From the NCBI GenBank assembly GCA_001972305.1, contig BDDD01000976.1, positions 302,848 to 366,847 on the forward strand: a stretch of 64,000 bases of DNA, read 5' to 3'. The notes beneath the pieces are model-generated. The model did no database searches, was not told the origin of the DNA, and saw nothing but the letters and a program-made list of their open reading frames with translations. Source of the stretch: Cephalotus follicularis. Taxonomy: Eukaryota > Streptophyta > Magnoliopsida > Oxalidales > Cephalotaceae. Numbering within the stretch: the first letter of the stretch is position 1; the number at the start of each line of letters is the position of its first letter. Below, piece by piece: positions 12,079 through 23,910 of this stretch. The position numbers and the translations under genes were made by a program.

Positions 12079-14885
12079 TATAATACTCTGCATGTTCGTA
12101 TATGTGTTTTAAGGACTTTTTATATGTTTGTTTCGGGCTTTTTAATTTTTTTTAAGTCCGTTGCTCTGTGTTTTGGACTGACAGATATCAGCCTGGATTT
12201 TTGGAGATGTTGGTATGTGAATGTTTGGGTTTATGATTATGTAAATTCTTGTTAAAAATATCCATTTTAAAACATATTAAAACAATTTTAAAACTTTTAT
12301 AATTCCATTTCCTATTCTTTTATTTTAAAATTCTTATTTTCCTTTTCTTTTCTTATTTTTTTTCTTCCTTTCTTTTTATCTCTTCTTTCCTTCTTTCCTT
12401 TCCTTCTTTCCCATAACTCTCTCTTTCCCTTATCAATTCCACACGTTTTCAATCCTTCCTTCCATATCAATCCGATTTTTGTCCCCTTTTATTCCTTATC
12501 TATCCCTTAATTCACTATTTTCTCTCCTGTTTTAAGAATGCCATTGTTTTGGGTTATGCCATCCGTTCCTTCTATCTGTCACTATTGAATTCTGCCATAC
12601 ATAAGCTTGTTTTGTGTTCTTCGATAAGTTCTTCATCAGTATAAGGTTTGTTCTTCTTATTTCGGATTTAAGGATTATGTTTTTTTGGTTGGCTAAAGGC
12701 AGTTATGTATTCTTTTGTTTCTCTCTTTGGTCTCCGGTTGTAAAGCCGATTGACATTGTGTGTGGTGTTCTCTCTGCTATTTTTCAGTGTCTTTAACACC
12801 ATTACAGGTCAGTAATTCTTGCTGTGCTGGTTACTTGTCCATTGTTATAAATTTGGTTTTGTTGTTAGTGTCTCTTGGTTTGATTCCTGCCCTGATGTGT
12901 TCTGTCATTGTATTCCTAAGCCTGTAAGTATGTTTTAAACACCATGGACATGTTGTAATCTAATTTTAATATCTGTAAATGGTAATGGACAGAAATTTGG
13001 ACTTATATGTTTGCATATGTTTAAAAAGTTGTTTATTTCTCTTGAACTTAATCACTGCCAATATACTATTCCATGTCAATTCTGTGTTTTTGTGTCATCT
13101 AAACATCATACAACGTCTGTTGTATATGTTCATATGTCTCTGGTATGGTGTTAGTTGAGTTTGGACAGTTGCTGTATTGAAATTTCTAAGCTTCTGCTAT
13201 TCTGTCGTCAAGAATAGTCGGCTGGTTTGGTTGTGTAGTCGACTGCCTTATGAAAACAATCGACTGTCTTGTGTTATGTAGTCGACTGCCCAATGAAATA
13301 GTCGACTGCCTTGTTATGCACAGACGGCTGGACCTCAGTCACAGTCGACTGCCTGCAGTCCAGTTTGTGTAGTCGACTAGCCCAGTTGCATAGTCAGCTG
13401 CCAAGCTTCCGACAGTCGACAGGGGCTCTGTAACATTCAATTGTTTTGCTCAGAAAATTCCTGTTTTCAACTGTTTGGATTTGTTTGATCTCCGAATCAA
13501 TCTGGGTCTTTCCTAAACACTGTAATGAATCTGTTTTATGCCTCTAATGTTTCTCAGACCCTTATATGCATGATTTTGTGTCTTTTAGATTGTTGTGCTT
13601 CAAATGAGAGTTGAATTAACAATCTTTTCGTGAGTCTTTTCTATAAGCGCATAAGGTACATATATTCTACTCTTTGGCCATCTGGTTTTATGAATGAAGA
13701 TCAGTTTTACTCCTATGATATGTTCTTTCAGTTTTATGACTCGGTTATGCTTTATGGTTTGGATATGTTTCAAAAAATAATAATAAAGTTAGTTTTGACA
13801 TTTTGTGTAACTAAATGTTCCTAACTTTATTCTTATGCTACGATACGTTATGATATGTTACATGTTATGGTGAGAAATAAATGGATTGATGCTTTGTTAT
13901 GAAAAGTATGCAATGATATCGTTTGTTAACGATTTTACAATATGTTTTGAAAAAGCATATTTTACGTGTTATTAAATTGATTTTGATAAATTCATGATTT
14001 CGAAATGATAAAATACTGAGTAGTTGTACCCACCTATGGGGCATACCATAGGCATGTCGTAGGCCTGGCACGGGGACATGACACTTCCGTAGCGGTGTGA
14101 TTAGACTACGACGTCTCTCTGTGTTATGAATAAATCCCATGAGGTGGATTTATGGATCCGTTATGTATGATAGAGGCGTAAAATCGATTCTAGTTTATGG
14201 CATACGTGTGGAGTTATGCAATATGTGATATGATATGAAATGAGAATTGACTTGCATAGTGCCGTACACTTAAATTCTAGTGGGCATGTGGCATTAGAGC
14301 CTCCCTTGCCATCTATATGTTATGGATACATGATATGTTATGTGGCTCAGTATGCGTGTGTGTTTATGAAATTTATGTTTCGTATATGTTTTAAAAGTTA
14401 TGGTTTTAACTGCAAGAATGTTTAAACTGTTTTATTGCTTAAGATTTCTGCTATGAGTTTTACTGAAATCTTATTGCTTTTAAGTTATCGTTTAACGTTT
14501 TACATTTTTTATTTGTACTGAGGTTTGCTCAGCCACGTTTTTGTTTTCATGCGATAGGTTATTAGGAGCAATGAGGGAAAGTGTGATTTGAGAGATGACC
14601 ACCATATGTCCAGGATCCTCTAGGAGTATGATCCCATATGTTTTCTGTTAGGATTGGCTACGAACAATAAGTTACTTTGGTTTATGTTTTCAGAATTTGA
14701 CCTTGGAACATGTTTAAGTTTTTAAGTTTATGATCAGTTTTCAGATATGCTATGTTCTGACTGCCACATTTGTAGCTAATGAAGTTATGCTTATGTTCAG
14801 TATGATATGTTATGTTTAGATAAGTTATGCTTAAGTTATGTTAAGTTATGACCCATGACGACTCCCGCCGCCCGGGGGTGTTACA
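12079..14885 (+). repeat. 5' LTR of element 3
   Basis: 2807 bp, ending GGGGGTGTTACA directly before the PBS. A pyrimidine-rich tract lies at about 12330-12440 and the palindrome cluster at 13216-13421. No coding sequence. Reverse-complement ends match LTRs D and E, so all four LTRs belong to one family. Confidence 0.93.
13216..13421. repeat. GTCGAC palindrome cluster, element 3 5' LTR
   Basis: Ten units (AGTCGACT and variants) start at 13216, 13237, 13258, 13280, 13300, 13322, 13343, 13371, 13392 and 13414. Steps are 21, 21, 22, 20, 22, 21, 28, 21 and 22 bp. Spacers of 12-14 bp differ from each other, so this is not a simple tandem repeat. Confidence 0.95.
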
Positions 14886-14889
14886 GTTA

Positions 14890-14900
14890 TGGTATCAGAG
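14890..14900 (+). promoter_or_regulatory. Primer-binding site, element 3
   Basis: TGGTATCAGAG, complementary to initiator tRNA-Met, four bases after the LTR end at 14885. Confidence 0.95.
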
Positions 14901-15054
14901 AAATAGGCTTTGTTTCCTTAGAAGACCGGACTAGGTTTGACCTGTGAGATTGGGTAGACTTTGGGCTAGGCTTCTTCGATATGGTCTTTTGATATATCTT
15001 ATGTTTTGATTTCTGATTGCTTTCGATATTTTATGTTTCGGTATATTTTCGTAG

Positions 15055-16152
15055 ATGGTACGTACAAGGAATGCTTCTCAGAGAACTGCCACAGCTGAGG
15101 CTCATGAAGTCATGATTGAGCCTACTATTGAAGAATTGATACATCAGGTAGTAGCTCAGGAGGTGCGCCGTGTGATGGATCAGCAGAATCAGGAACAAGG
15201 TTGTAGGGAGCCAGTTGCTGAGGAGAATGCTCCAACGGATGTTCAATTGGGAAGGGAAACATGGGACAGGACTGACACACCTGTTTATATATGGCTTGAG
15301 TGGTTCCAGAAACAGAGATCGTCGTCTTTTAGCTCAGTCGTGACTCCTGTGGAAGCTGAGCATTGGATTGCGCATATGGACAAGATCTTCGATGTGCTTG
15401 GTTGTGGTGACGAGCATAAGGTTAGATTGGCTGCTTATAAGCTTGAGGGTGATGCTCAGAAATGGTGGAAGACTCTGGGCTTGGCCAAGGGTGGTGAGTA
15501 CATTGATGCTTTGACCTGGTCAGAGTTTTGCAAAGTTTTCTATCAGCAGTACTTTCCCGCTACTGATAAGGAGGCTTATGCTAGGGAGTTCATAAACATA
15601 AGACAGAAAGATAGGGAATTAGTTACAGAGTTTCCGACCCATTTCACTAGACTTACTGGTTTCGCTGGGTCCGCGGTGGGGACAACACTGGAACAAGCTG
15701 AGAAATTTAAGTGGAAGTTGCACTATCAACTCCGTGGTAAGCTGATTAATACCAGGTTTGTTGATGTTTTTGAAGTGGCTAACGCAACTACAAATATTGA
15801 AATGGAGAGGCTAGATTTCCAAGCAGCTCATCAAGAAAGTGATAAGAAGAGAAACAGAGGGGATTCTCAGGGACAAGGTTCTGGACAGAAAAGTAAGAAT
15901 AGAAATGGTAAGCAAGGAAGGAGGAATGATAACCGGAGACAGAAACAGTCCAGCAATGATCAGGGGCAGACACAGAAAGCTGCGGATGTTCAAATTACCA
16001 AGTGTGATACTTGTGGTAGACATCATCTAATGGGAGTATGCTATAAGGCTATTGGGGCCTGTTTTGTATGTGGACAGAAAGGGCACTTTGTGAAAGATTG
16101 TCCTGATCCTAGAGCAAAGGAAAGAAAGGGAAACAATGCAGAATCTGGATAG
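15055..16152 (+). pseudogene. gag: Element 3 gag (frame intact up to a premature TAG)
   Basis: ATG at 15055 (MVRTRNASQRT) is the first Met after the PBS and matches the start of element 4 gag. Residues about 100-240 are the retrotransposon gag core (HWIAHMDKIFDVLGCGD, LEGDAQKWWKTL, FPATDKEAYAREF). The C-terminus is a basic, Gln/Asn-rich stretch, a Cys/His cluster (CDTCGRHHLMGVC) and a CCHC knuckle (CFVCGQKGHFVKDC). The TAG at 16150 lies where element 4 has a Gln codon; the pol frame continues without a shift, so in the ancestor gag and pol were one polyprotein. This is the longest surviving protein segment of the window, 365 residues. Confidence 0.93.
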
Positions 16153-19100
16153 CGCAATGTGGGAGTTCGTGTCTTTGCTATCACGACATAGTAGGCTACT
16201 AACGCACCAGGCACTGTTTCGGGCTTTATTTCTGTTGGTAACTGTAGGGCTTATGTTTTATATGATACTGGATCGACCCACTTGGTTGCAGCGAGGTCTT
16301 TTGTTCGGCATCTTAGTATGCCTTCACAGTTGCTTGATCCAGCTTTGGTTCTTTCGACCCCTACGGGTACGTCTGTTGTGATATCTGAGTGTTTTTATGC
16401 TTGCCCTCTTGTTTTTGATGATTGTATTCGTGATGTGGATCTTCTTCCTATCGATATGTATGACTTTGATATGATTCTGGGTATGAAGTGGTTGGATCGT
16501 CGTCGGGCTATGATTGACTGTTATGCTTAGAGGGTTTCATTTGGGGATGTGAATAGACCTGATTTTATTTATCAGGGTTCACAGCTGAGAAGAGAAGTGG
16601 AGGTTATATCTGCTTTGAAGGCTAGGAAGTTTGTGGCTAAGGGCGCTGAAGGTTTCTTAGCTGTTGTGAAGCATGTCTCAAAGGTTGAGCCTCGCCTTGA
16701 AGACTATCCTATGGTTCGAGAGTTTGCAGATGTGTTTCCAGAGGAGTTACCGGGTTTGCCACCGCAAAGGGAAGTGGAGTTTACCATCGAACTCATTCCT
16801 GGAGTGGCACCTTTGTCTAAAGCACCGTATAGGATGGTACCACTTGAATTGCAAGAATTGAAAGAGCAGTTGCAAGAGCTATTGGATCGAGGTTTCATCC
16901 GGCCTAGTGTTTAGCCATGGGGTGCTCCGGTTCTTTTTGTGAAGAAGAAGGACAGTTCGATGAGGCTATGTATAGACTATGGGGATCTGAATCGGATTAC
17001 TCTTCGCAATAAATACCCTCTACCTTGGATTGATGACTTATTTGATCAACTCCAAGGTGCTCGATATTTTTCTAAGATCGATTTGAGGTTTGGATATCAT
17101 CAGCTACGAGTGAAAGATGAAGACATACCCAAGACTGCTTTCCGTACACGGTATGGGCATTATGAGTTTCTGGTAATGCCATTTGGACTGACTAATGCAC
17201 CGGCAGTTTTCATGGATCTGATTAATTGGGTGTTTCATGAGTACTTGGATCAGTTTGTGATTGTATTCATAGATGACATCCTCGTGTATTCCAAGTCAAA
17301 GGAAGAACATGAAGAACAACTTCGTATAGTTCTTGGTATTCTAACGAAGAATCAGCTACACGCGAAGTTTTCAAAGTGTGAGTTCTGGTTGGAACAGGTG
17401 GCGTTTTTGGGTCATATGGTTGTAGCTGAAGGTATCTGTGTGGATCCTGCTAAAGTTGAGGCGATTACTAAATGGCCGAGACCTACCATTGTGACAGAAG
17501 TTAGGAGCTTCTTGGGTTTGGCTGGATACTATAGGCGGTTTGTGGAAGGTTTTTCCTTTATAGCCTTACCACTGACTCAGCTTATGAGAAAGGGAACTAA
17601 GTTTGAATTGAATGTAGAGTGAGAAGAAAGCTTCGAGAAACTGAAGAATGGTCTTGTATCAGCACCGATTCTTCGTTTACCATCTGGGTCGGGTGGATAC
17701 CAGATTTACAGTGATGCTTCTAAGAAAGGTTTGGGGTGTGTTCTAATGCAGCACGGTCATGTGATAGCTTCTGCTTCGAGACAGTTGAAGACTTATGAAG
17801 TGAACTATCCTACACACGATCTAGAGTTGGCAGCAGTGGTGTTTGCGTTGAAGATCTGGAGACACTACTTGTACGGAGAAACTTGTGACGTCTTTATTGA
17901 TCATAAGAGTCTCAAGTATATCTTTACGCAGAAAGAGTTGAACATGCGTCATAGAAGGTGGTTGGATCTTCTTAAAGACTATGATCTGAACATTCAGTAC
18001 GACCTTGGTAAAGCAAACGTGGTAGCTGATGCTCTTAGTCGGAAGAGTTCTGGGAGTGTAGCGGCTTTGTTTACTCAGTCGCAGTTGATAGCCGATATGG
18101 AGCAGTTGGATTTGCATCTGTATGTTCAGGGTTCTGAAGGTTTTGTTGCTGCGATGAATGTAGAGCCTACTCTTGTATCTCGGATTAAGATAGCTTAGAG
18201 TGATGATGGTGAGCTTTGGGCCTTAGTCCAGAATGTTGAAAAGGGTAAGCAATCAGAGTTTCATATGGATGAGCATGGTGTGATATGGCTGGGTAATCGA
18301 TTGTGTGTTCCGGTAGATACTTCTATCAGAGATGCTGTTTTGTCTGAGGCACACAGTTCTCCATTTTCTATACATCCGGGTTCTGAGAAAATGTATAGAG
18401 ACTTGAAGAAGAACTTCTGGTGGAATGGAATGAAAAGGGATGTAGCGGAGTATGTTGGGAGGTGTTTGATCTGTTAGCAGGTAAAGATTGAGCACTAGCG
18501 TGCTAGTGGTTTGTTACAGCCCTTGGAAGTTCCGGTATGGAAATGGGAAAGCATTTTGATGGACTTTGTTAAGGGTTTACCAAGGACTTTCAGAAGGAAC
18601 GATGCTATCTGGGTAGTGGTGGATCGATTGACTAAATCGGCTAACTTCTTGGCTATCCGAGAGGACTTTTCGGTGGATCGTGTGGCTGAAGTGTTTCAGC
18701 AGGAGATAGTGAGACTACATGGGACTCTGTTATCCATTGTTTTGGATAGGGATCCTCGTTTCACTTCGCAGTTTTGGAAAGGGTTTTAGAAAGCTTGAGG
18801 TACTAGGCTCAGTTACAGTACAGCTTTCCATCCACAGACAGATGGGCAGACTGAGAGGACCATCCAGACCTTGGAGGATACGTTGAGGTCTTGTGCATTG
18901 GAGTGAACTGGGAACTGGGACGAGTATTTGAGCTTGGTGGAGTTTGCATACAATAACAGTTGGCATGCTAGCATCGGTATGGCTCCGTTTGAAGCTCTTT
19001 ATGGGAGGAAGTGTCGAGCTCCGACATGTTGGGATGAGGTTGGAGAACGAGTTATCAAGAGACCCGAGCTAGTGCGAATCACTACGGAGAAAGTGGCAAT

Positions 19101-19597
19101 AGCAAGGGAGAGATTGAAACAGCTCAATCTCGACAGAAAAGTTATATGTACAGACATCGGAGGGACTTGGAGTTCAATGTAGGTGAACATGTGTTCTTGA
19201 AAGTTGCACCTTGGAAAGGAGTCCGATGTTTTGGGCTGAAGGGAAAGTTGAGTCCACAATTTTTCGGGCCTTTCGAAGTTCTAGAAAAGGTAGGTGAGGT
19301 TGCTTATCGTTTAGCTTTGCCTCCGCAGTAGTACACGTCCATAACGTGTTTCATGTGTCCTTGCTGAGGGGTTATCAGTATCATCCCCTGCATGTGGTTC
19401 ACTATCCTCTGGACGATATTCGGGAGGACCTATCTTATGACAAGGAGGCTGAGGCTATTCTGGATGGGCAGGAGCGGGTGACACGTAGTAAGACCGTTCC
19501 TTTTGTGAAAGTTCTGTGGAGGAATCATCCCGAATGTGAGGCCATTTGGGAGCTGGAGGAGCATATTCGGGAGCGATATCCGCACTTGTGTGCTTGA
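16153..19597 (+). pseudogene. pol: Element 3 pol: protease-RT-RNase H-integrase-chromodomain-like tail
   Basis: Same frame as gag until about 19125. Protease active site DTGS at 16264; RT with MPFG and FIDD at 17266-17277; RNase H ([11 protein letters not shown]); integrase H2C2 zinc region (near 18355-18477); all three DDE residues visible (Asp 18562, Asp 18751, Glu 18853); then a frameshift near 19125 and two further frames carrying the C-terminal region and a chromodomain-like tail (VKVLWRNHPECEAIWELEEH, near 19510-19565) ending at 19597. Stops at 16528, 16912, 17620, 18196, 18475, 18496, 18787, 18796 and 18904. Comparison with element 4 shows most replace Gln (CAG) or Trp (TGG). The tail suggests a chromovirus, probably Tekay/Del-like. 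Confidence 0.93.
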
Positions 19598-19635
19598 GGT
19601 ATGTGTATGTTGTAATTTCGAGACGAAATCCTTTT

Positions 19636-19655
19636 TAGGGGGGGGGGGGGGTGGA
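19636..19655 (+). promoter_or_regulatory. Polypurine tract, element 3
   Basis: A run of 14 G (19638-19651) preceded by A and followed by TGGA, immediately before the 3' LTR at 19656. It primes plus-strand DNA synthesis in this class of element. The G run is unusually long and may be prone to slippage or assembly error. Confidence 0.9.
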
Positions 19656-22455
19656 TGTAATACCCTGCATGTTCGTATATGTGTTTTACGGACTTTTTAT
19701 ATGTTTGTTTCGGGCTTTATAATTTTTTTAAGTCCGTTGCTCTGTGTTTTGGGCTTATGTGTTTTGGGCTGACTGATACCAGCCTGAATTTTTAGATATG
19801 TTGGTATGTGAATGTTTGGGTTTATGATTATGTAAATTCTTGTTAAAAATAACAATTTTAAAACATATTAAAACAATTTTAAAACTTTTATAATTCCATT
19901 TCTTTTTCTTTTATTTTAAAATTCTTATTTTCCTTTTCTTTTCTTATTTTCTTTCTTCCTTTCTTTTTCTCTCTTCTTTCCTTCTTTCCTTTCCTTCTCT
20001 CCCGTAACTCTCTCTTTCCCTCATCAATTCCACACGTTTTCAATCATACCTTCCATATCAATCCAATTTTTTTCCCCTTTTATTCCTTATCTATCCCATA
20101 ATTCACTCTTTTCTTTCCTATTTTAAGAATGCCATTGTTTTGGGTTATGCCATCCATTCCTTCTATCTGTCATTGCTGAATTCTGCCACACAGAAGCTTG
20201 TTTTGTGTTCTTCAATTAGTTCTTCATCAGTATAAGCTTTGTTCTTCTTATTTCGAATTTAAGAATTATGTTGTTCGTTGGTTGGCTTAAGCCAGTTATG
20301 TATTCTTTTGTTTCTCTCTCTGGTCTCCTGTTGCACAGCCGATTGACATTGTGTGTGATATTCTCTCTGCTGTTTTTCAGTGTCTTTAACACCATTACAG
20401 GTCAGTAATTCTTGCTGTGCTGGTTACTTCTCCATTGTTATAAATTTGGTTTTGTTGTTAGTGTATCTTGGTTTGATTCCTGCCCTGATGTGTTCTGTCA
20501 TTGTATTCCTAAGCCTGTCAGCATGTTTTAAACACCATGGACATGTTGTAATCTGATTTTAATAGCTGTAAATGGTAATGGTCATAAATTTGGACTTATA
20601 TGTATGCATATGTTTAAAAAGTTCTTTCTTTCTCTTGAAGTTAATAACTTCCAATATACTATTCCATGTCAATTCTGTGTTTTTGTGTCATCTAAACAAC
20701 AATGTCTGGTGTTTATGTTCATATGTCTCTGGTATGGTGTTAGCTGAGTTTGGACAGTTGCTGTATTGAAATTTCCAAGTTTCTGCTGTTCTGTCGTCCA
20801 GAACAGTCGGCTGGTTTGGTTGTGTAGTCGACTGCCTTATGAAAACAGTCGACTGTCTTGTGTTGTGTAATCAGATGCCTTATGAAATAGCCGACTTACT
20901 TGTTATGCACAGTCGGTTGGACCTCTATCACAGTCGACTGCCTACAGTCCAGTTTGTGTAGCCGATTGGCCCTGTTGCATAGTCAGATGCCAAGCTTCCG
21001 ACAGTCGACTGGAGCTCTGTAATAGTCAGCATGTTTTCAACTGTTTTGATTCGCTTGATCTCCGAATCAATCTGGGTTTTTCCTAAACACTATAATGAAT
21101 CTGTTTTATGTCTCTAATGTTTCTCAGACCCTTAGATGCATGGTTTTGTGTCTTTTAGAGTGTTGTGCTTCAAAGGAGAGTTGAATTAACAATCTTTTCG
21201 TGAGTCTACTCTATAAGCGCATAAGGTACGGATATTCTGCTCTTTGGCCATCTGGTTTTATGAACGAAAATCAGTTTTACTCCTATGATATGTTCTTTCG
21301 GTTTTATGACTCGGTTATGCTTTATGGTTTGGATATGTTTCAAAAAAAATTTAATAATGTTGGTTTTGACATGTTGTGAAATTAAATGTTCCTGACTTTA
21401 TTCTTATGCTATGATTCGTTATGATATGTTATATGTTACGAGCATCTCGTTTAGGGTGAGAAATAAATGGGTTGATGCTTTGTTATGAAAAGTATGCAAT
21501 GATATCGTTTGTTAACGATTTTACAATATGTTTCGAAAAAGCATATTTTACGTGTTATTAAATTGATTTTGATGAATTCATCTTTTCAAAATGATAAAAT
21601 ACTGAGTAGTTGTACCTACCTATGGGGCGTACCATAGGCATGTCGTAGGCCTGGCACGGGGACATGACACTTCTGTAGCGGTATGATTAGACTACGGCGT
21701 CTCTCTGTGTTATGAATAAATCTCATGAGGTGGATTTACGGATTCGTTATGTATGATAGAGGCGTATGAATCGATTCTAGTTTATGGCATACGTGTGGAG
21801 TTATGCAATATGTGATATGATGTGAAATGAGAATTGACTTGTGTAGTGCCGTACTCTTCAATTATAGTGCGCATGTGGAATTAGTGCCTTCCTTGCCATC
21901 TATATGTTGTGGATACATGATATGTTATGTGGCTCAGTATGCGTGTGTGTTTATGAAATTTATGTTTCCTATATGTTTCAAAAGTTATGGTTTTAACTGT
22001 TTTATTGCTTATGATTTCTGCTATGAGTTTTACTGAAATCTTACTGCTTTTAAGTTATCATTTACTTTTTTACATTCTTTATTCATACTGAGGTTTACTC
22101 AGCCGCGTTTTTGTTTCCTTGCGGCAGGTTATTAGGAGCAACGGGGGAATGCGTGATTTGAGAGATGACCACCATATGTCTAGGATCCTCTAGGAGTGTG
22201 ATCCCATATGTTTTCTGTTAGGATTGGCTATGAACAATAAGTTGCTTTGGTTTATGTTTTCAGAAATTGACCTTGGAACATGTTTAAGTTTTTAAGTTTA
22301 TGATCAGTTTTTAGATATGCTATGTTATGACTGCCACGTTTTTAGCTAATGAAGTTATGCTTATGTTCAGTATGATATGTTATGTTTAGATAAGTTATGC
22401 TTAAGTTGTGTTAAGTTATGACCCGTGATGACTCCCACCGTCCGGGGGTGTTACC
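19656..22455 (+). repeat. 3' LTR of element 3
   Basis: 2800 bp, starts TGTAATACCCTGCATG and ends GGGGGTGTTACC (A-to-C at the last base), followed by the target duplication GTACC. It repeats the 5' LTR, including the pyrimidine-rich tract and the palindrome cluster. Confidence 0.94.
20805..21010. repeat. GTCGAC palindrome cluster, element 3 3' LTR
   Basis: Ten units start at 20805, 20826, 20847, 20869, 20889, 20911, 20932, 20960, 20981 and 21003. Spacing is identical to the 5' LTR cluster (21, 21, 22, 20, 22, 21, 28, 21, 22), although several units have point changes such as AATCAGAT and AGTCGGTT. Confidence 0.95.
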
Positions 22456-22906
22456 GTACCTCTCTTTTGGAGGAAACAGTAACAATAAAATAGTGGTACC
22501 TCACATGGGAGGAAAATCAGTAAATCATTTGACAGTAAGTTTTTGTTTGAAAACAATAGTTAAAATCCATATTTGTGCTTATAGCACTTAGTTGGTTCAA
22601 TCCTTGAAATTAAGTGAAACAATAGTGTTTATGAGTACTTAATAGATATACAATACCTATAACAGAAGCATTATACTCCAGCATAACAATAGGGACAGTA
22701 GCCATTCGAGGATTCAAACAAGAATCATTAACATATCCATAGTCATTCTTACACAGTTCATAAAAGGAATGCATAAGTTGTTTAATTCCCGAAATGTAAT
22801 TACATATCCCAGAATTGAATATTAGAATAATCCCATGTGGAGGCCAGGGTGATTACATACCATTTAAGCCTAAACACGATCTAATATCAGTAATTTATCT
22901 CTTAAT

Positions 22907-23059
22907 AGTCGACTGTTCATAAGAATAGCCGGCTATTTCATTTGAGCAGTCGAGAGTTTGTCCTTAACAGTCGGCTGTTTACATTGAGCAGTCAACTGTT
23001 TGTCCTTAACAGTCGGCTGTTTACATTGACCAGTCGACAGTTAGGCTCAACAGTCGACT
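22907..23059. repeat. GTCGAC palindrome cluster B1
   Basis: Eight units start at 22907, 22927, 22948, 22969, 22990, 23011, 23032 and 23052; steps are 20, 21, 21, 21, 21, 21 and 20 bp. Two spacers alternate (TTTGTCCTTAAC and TTTACATTGA), giving a 42-bp higher-order repeat and showing that clusters can grow by duplication of two-unit blocks. Confidence 0.95.
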
Positions 23060-23818
23060 GTTTTGCCCAGAAAAATGACAGGCAGTAGTTTGACAGAATA
23101 GAGTATGCATGTTCACATTCTAATTCAAACCAATCAATAGCATGCAATCATCGAGAAATTATTCAGACATGCTATACATATTATATCTTCAAAAACAAGT
23201 CAATACCCCTACCTCAATCGCTATCCCAGAATCAAATTGGATTGATTCGTCTCTTTAAGTTCCAACTTCAACTCAACACCAATTCTAGCACTCCACCAAT
23301 TAACTGTGGGTACATGTTAACAGGAGATATGCGTAGTACACAATCAGTACATATATACCTATTGAACGATTATAACACATTTGAAATCATAACAGAAGCT
23401 TACCTCTTAATTTCAAGCTTCTAACACACATGGAACACTTTATCTCCAACATGCAAGGTCTAGAATCACCAGTAAGATTCTCCTTTTACTCAGTGTTCTA
23501 ACACTCAAATCAAGCTCTCAACAGCTGATATAGAAGGTTTAAATGCTTAGGAATTCGGCAAATTCCATTAACTTCAATCCCAGCATTTTCCTTTCTCTCT
23601 CTCACATGCACATCTCCTTACTCTTCCCAATTTCTGTTTTACAGGTTGCAGGTCTGCAGATGGAATAATGCACATGCAAGAAACCACTCTTGCATGTTAC
23701 ACAGCTGGTGGCACGCATATGTCCTGCATGACACGTCTAGGACACTTGCCATCCACTGCCACTGTCCTGTTTCACACGCCATGCACAGACACCTATCTGA
23801 GCTAGACCAGTCGATTGT

Positions 23819-23910
23819 CCGCTTATGGATGACCAGTCGACTGTTACCCTGTGACAGTCAACTGTCCTTCCATAACCAACTGGTCGACTGTTACCCTGTG
23901 GCAGTCGGCT
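23819..23910. repeat. GTCGAC palindrome cluster B2
   Basis: Units start near 23819, 23835, 23856, 23882 and 23903, with steps of 16, 21, 26 and 21 bp. Less regular than cluster B1. Confidence 0.8.

Larger units (their letters stand above)
12079..22455 (+). mobile_element. Element 3: structurally complete Ty3/gypsy chromovirus-like element
   Basis: Two LTRs (12079-14885 and 19656-22455) flank a PBS, a single-frame gag-pol remnant and a G-rich polypurine tract. The 5-bp target duplication GTACC is perfect (12074-12078 and 22456-22460). First and last LTR bases have each mutated at one copy (TATAATAC for TGTAATAC at the left; TTACC for TTACA at the right). The LTRs remain clearly alignable throughout with scattered substitutions and small indels, so this is the youngest or among the youngest gypsy insertions here. 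It is on the opposite strand to its host, element 2. Protein similarity is closest to element 4. Confidence 0.95.

Noticed and set aside
13216..13421. GTCGAC clusters as a cloning (SalI) or vector artefact
   Set aside because: Units are degenerate, recur in many LTRs with different flanks, and are conserved between both LTRs of one element.
15055..19597. Endogenous plant pararetrovirus (caulimovirid)
   Set aside because: LTRs, integrase with DDE triad, PPT and target duplications are present, and no movement protein is seen; these are Ty3/gypsy retrotransposons.
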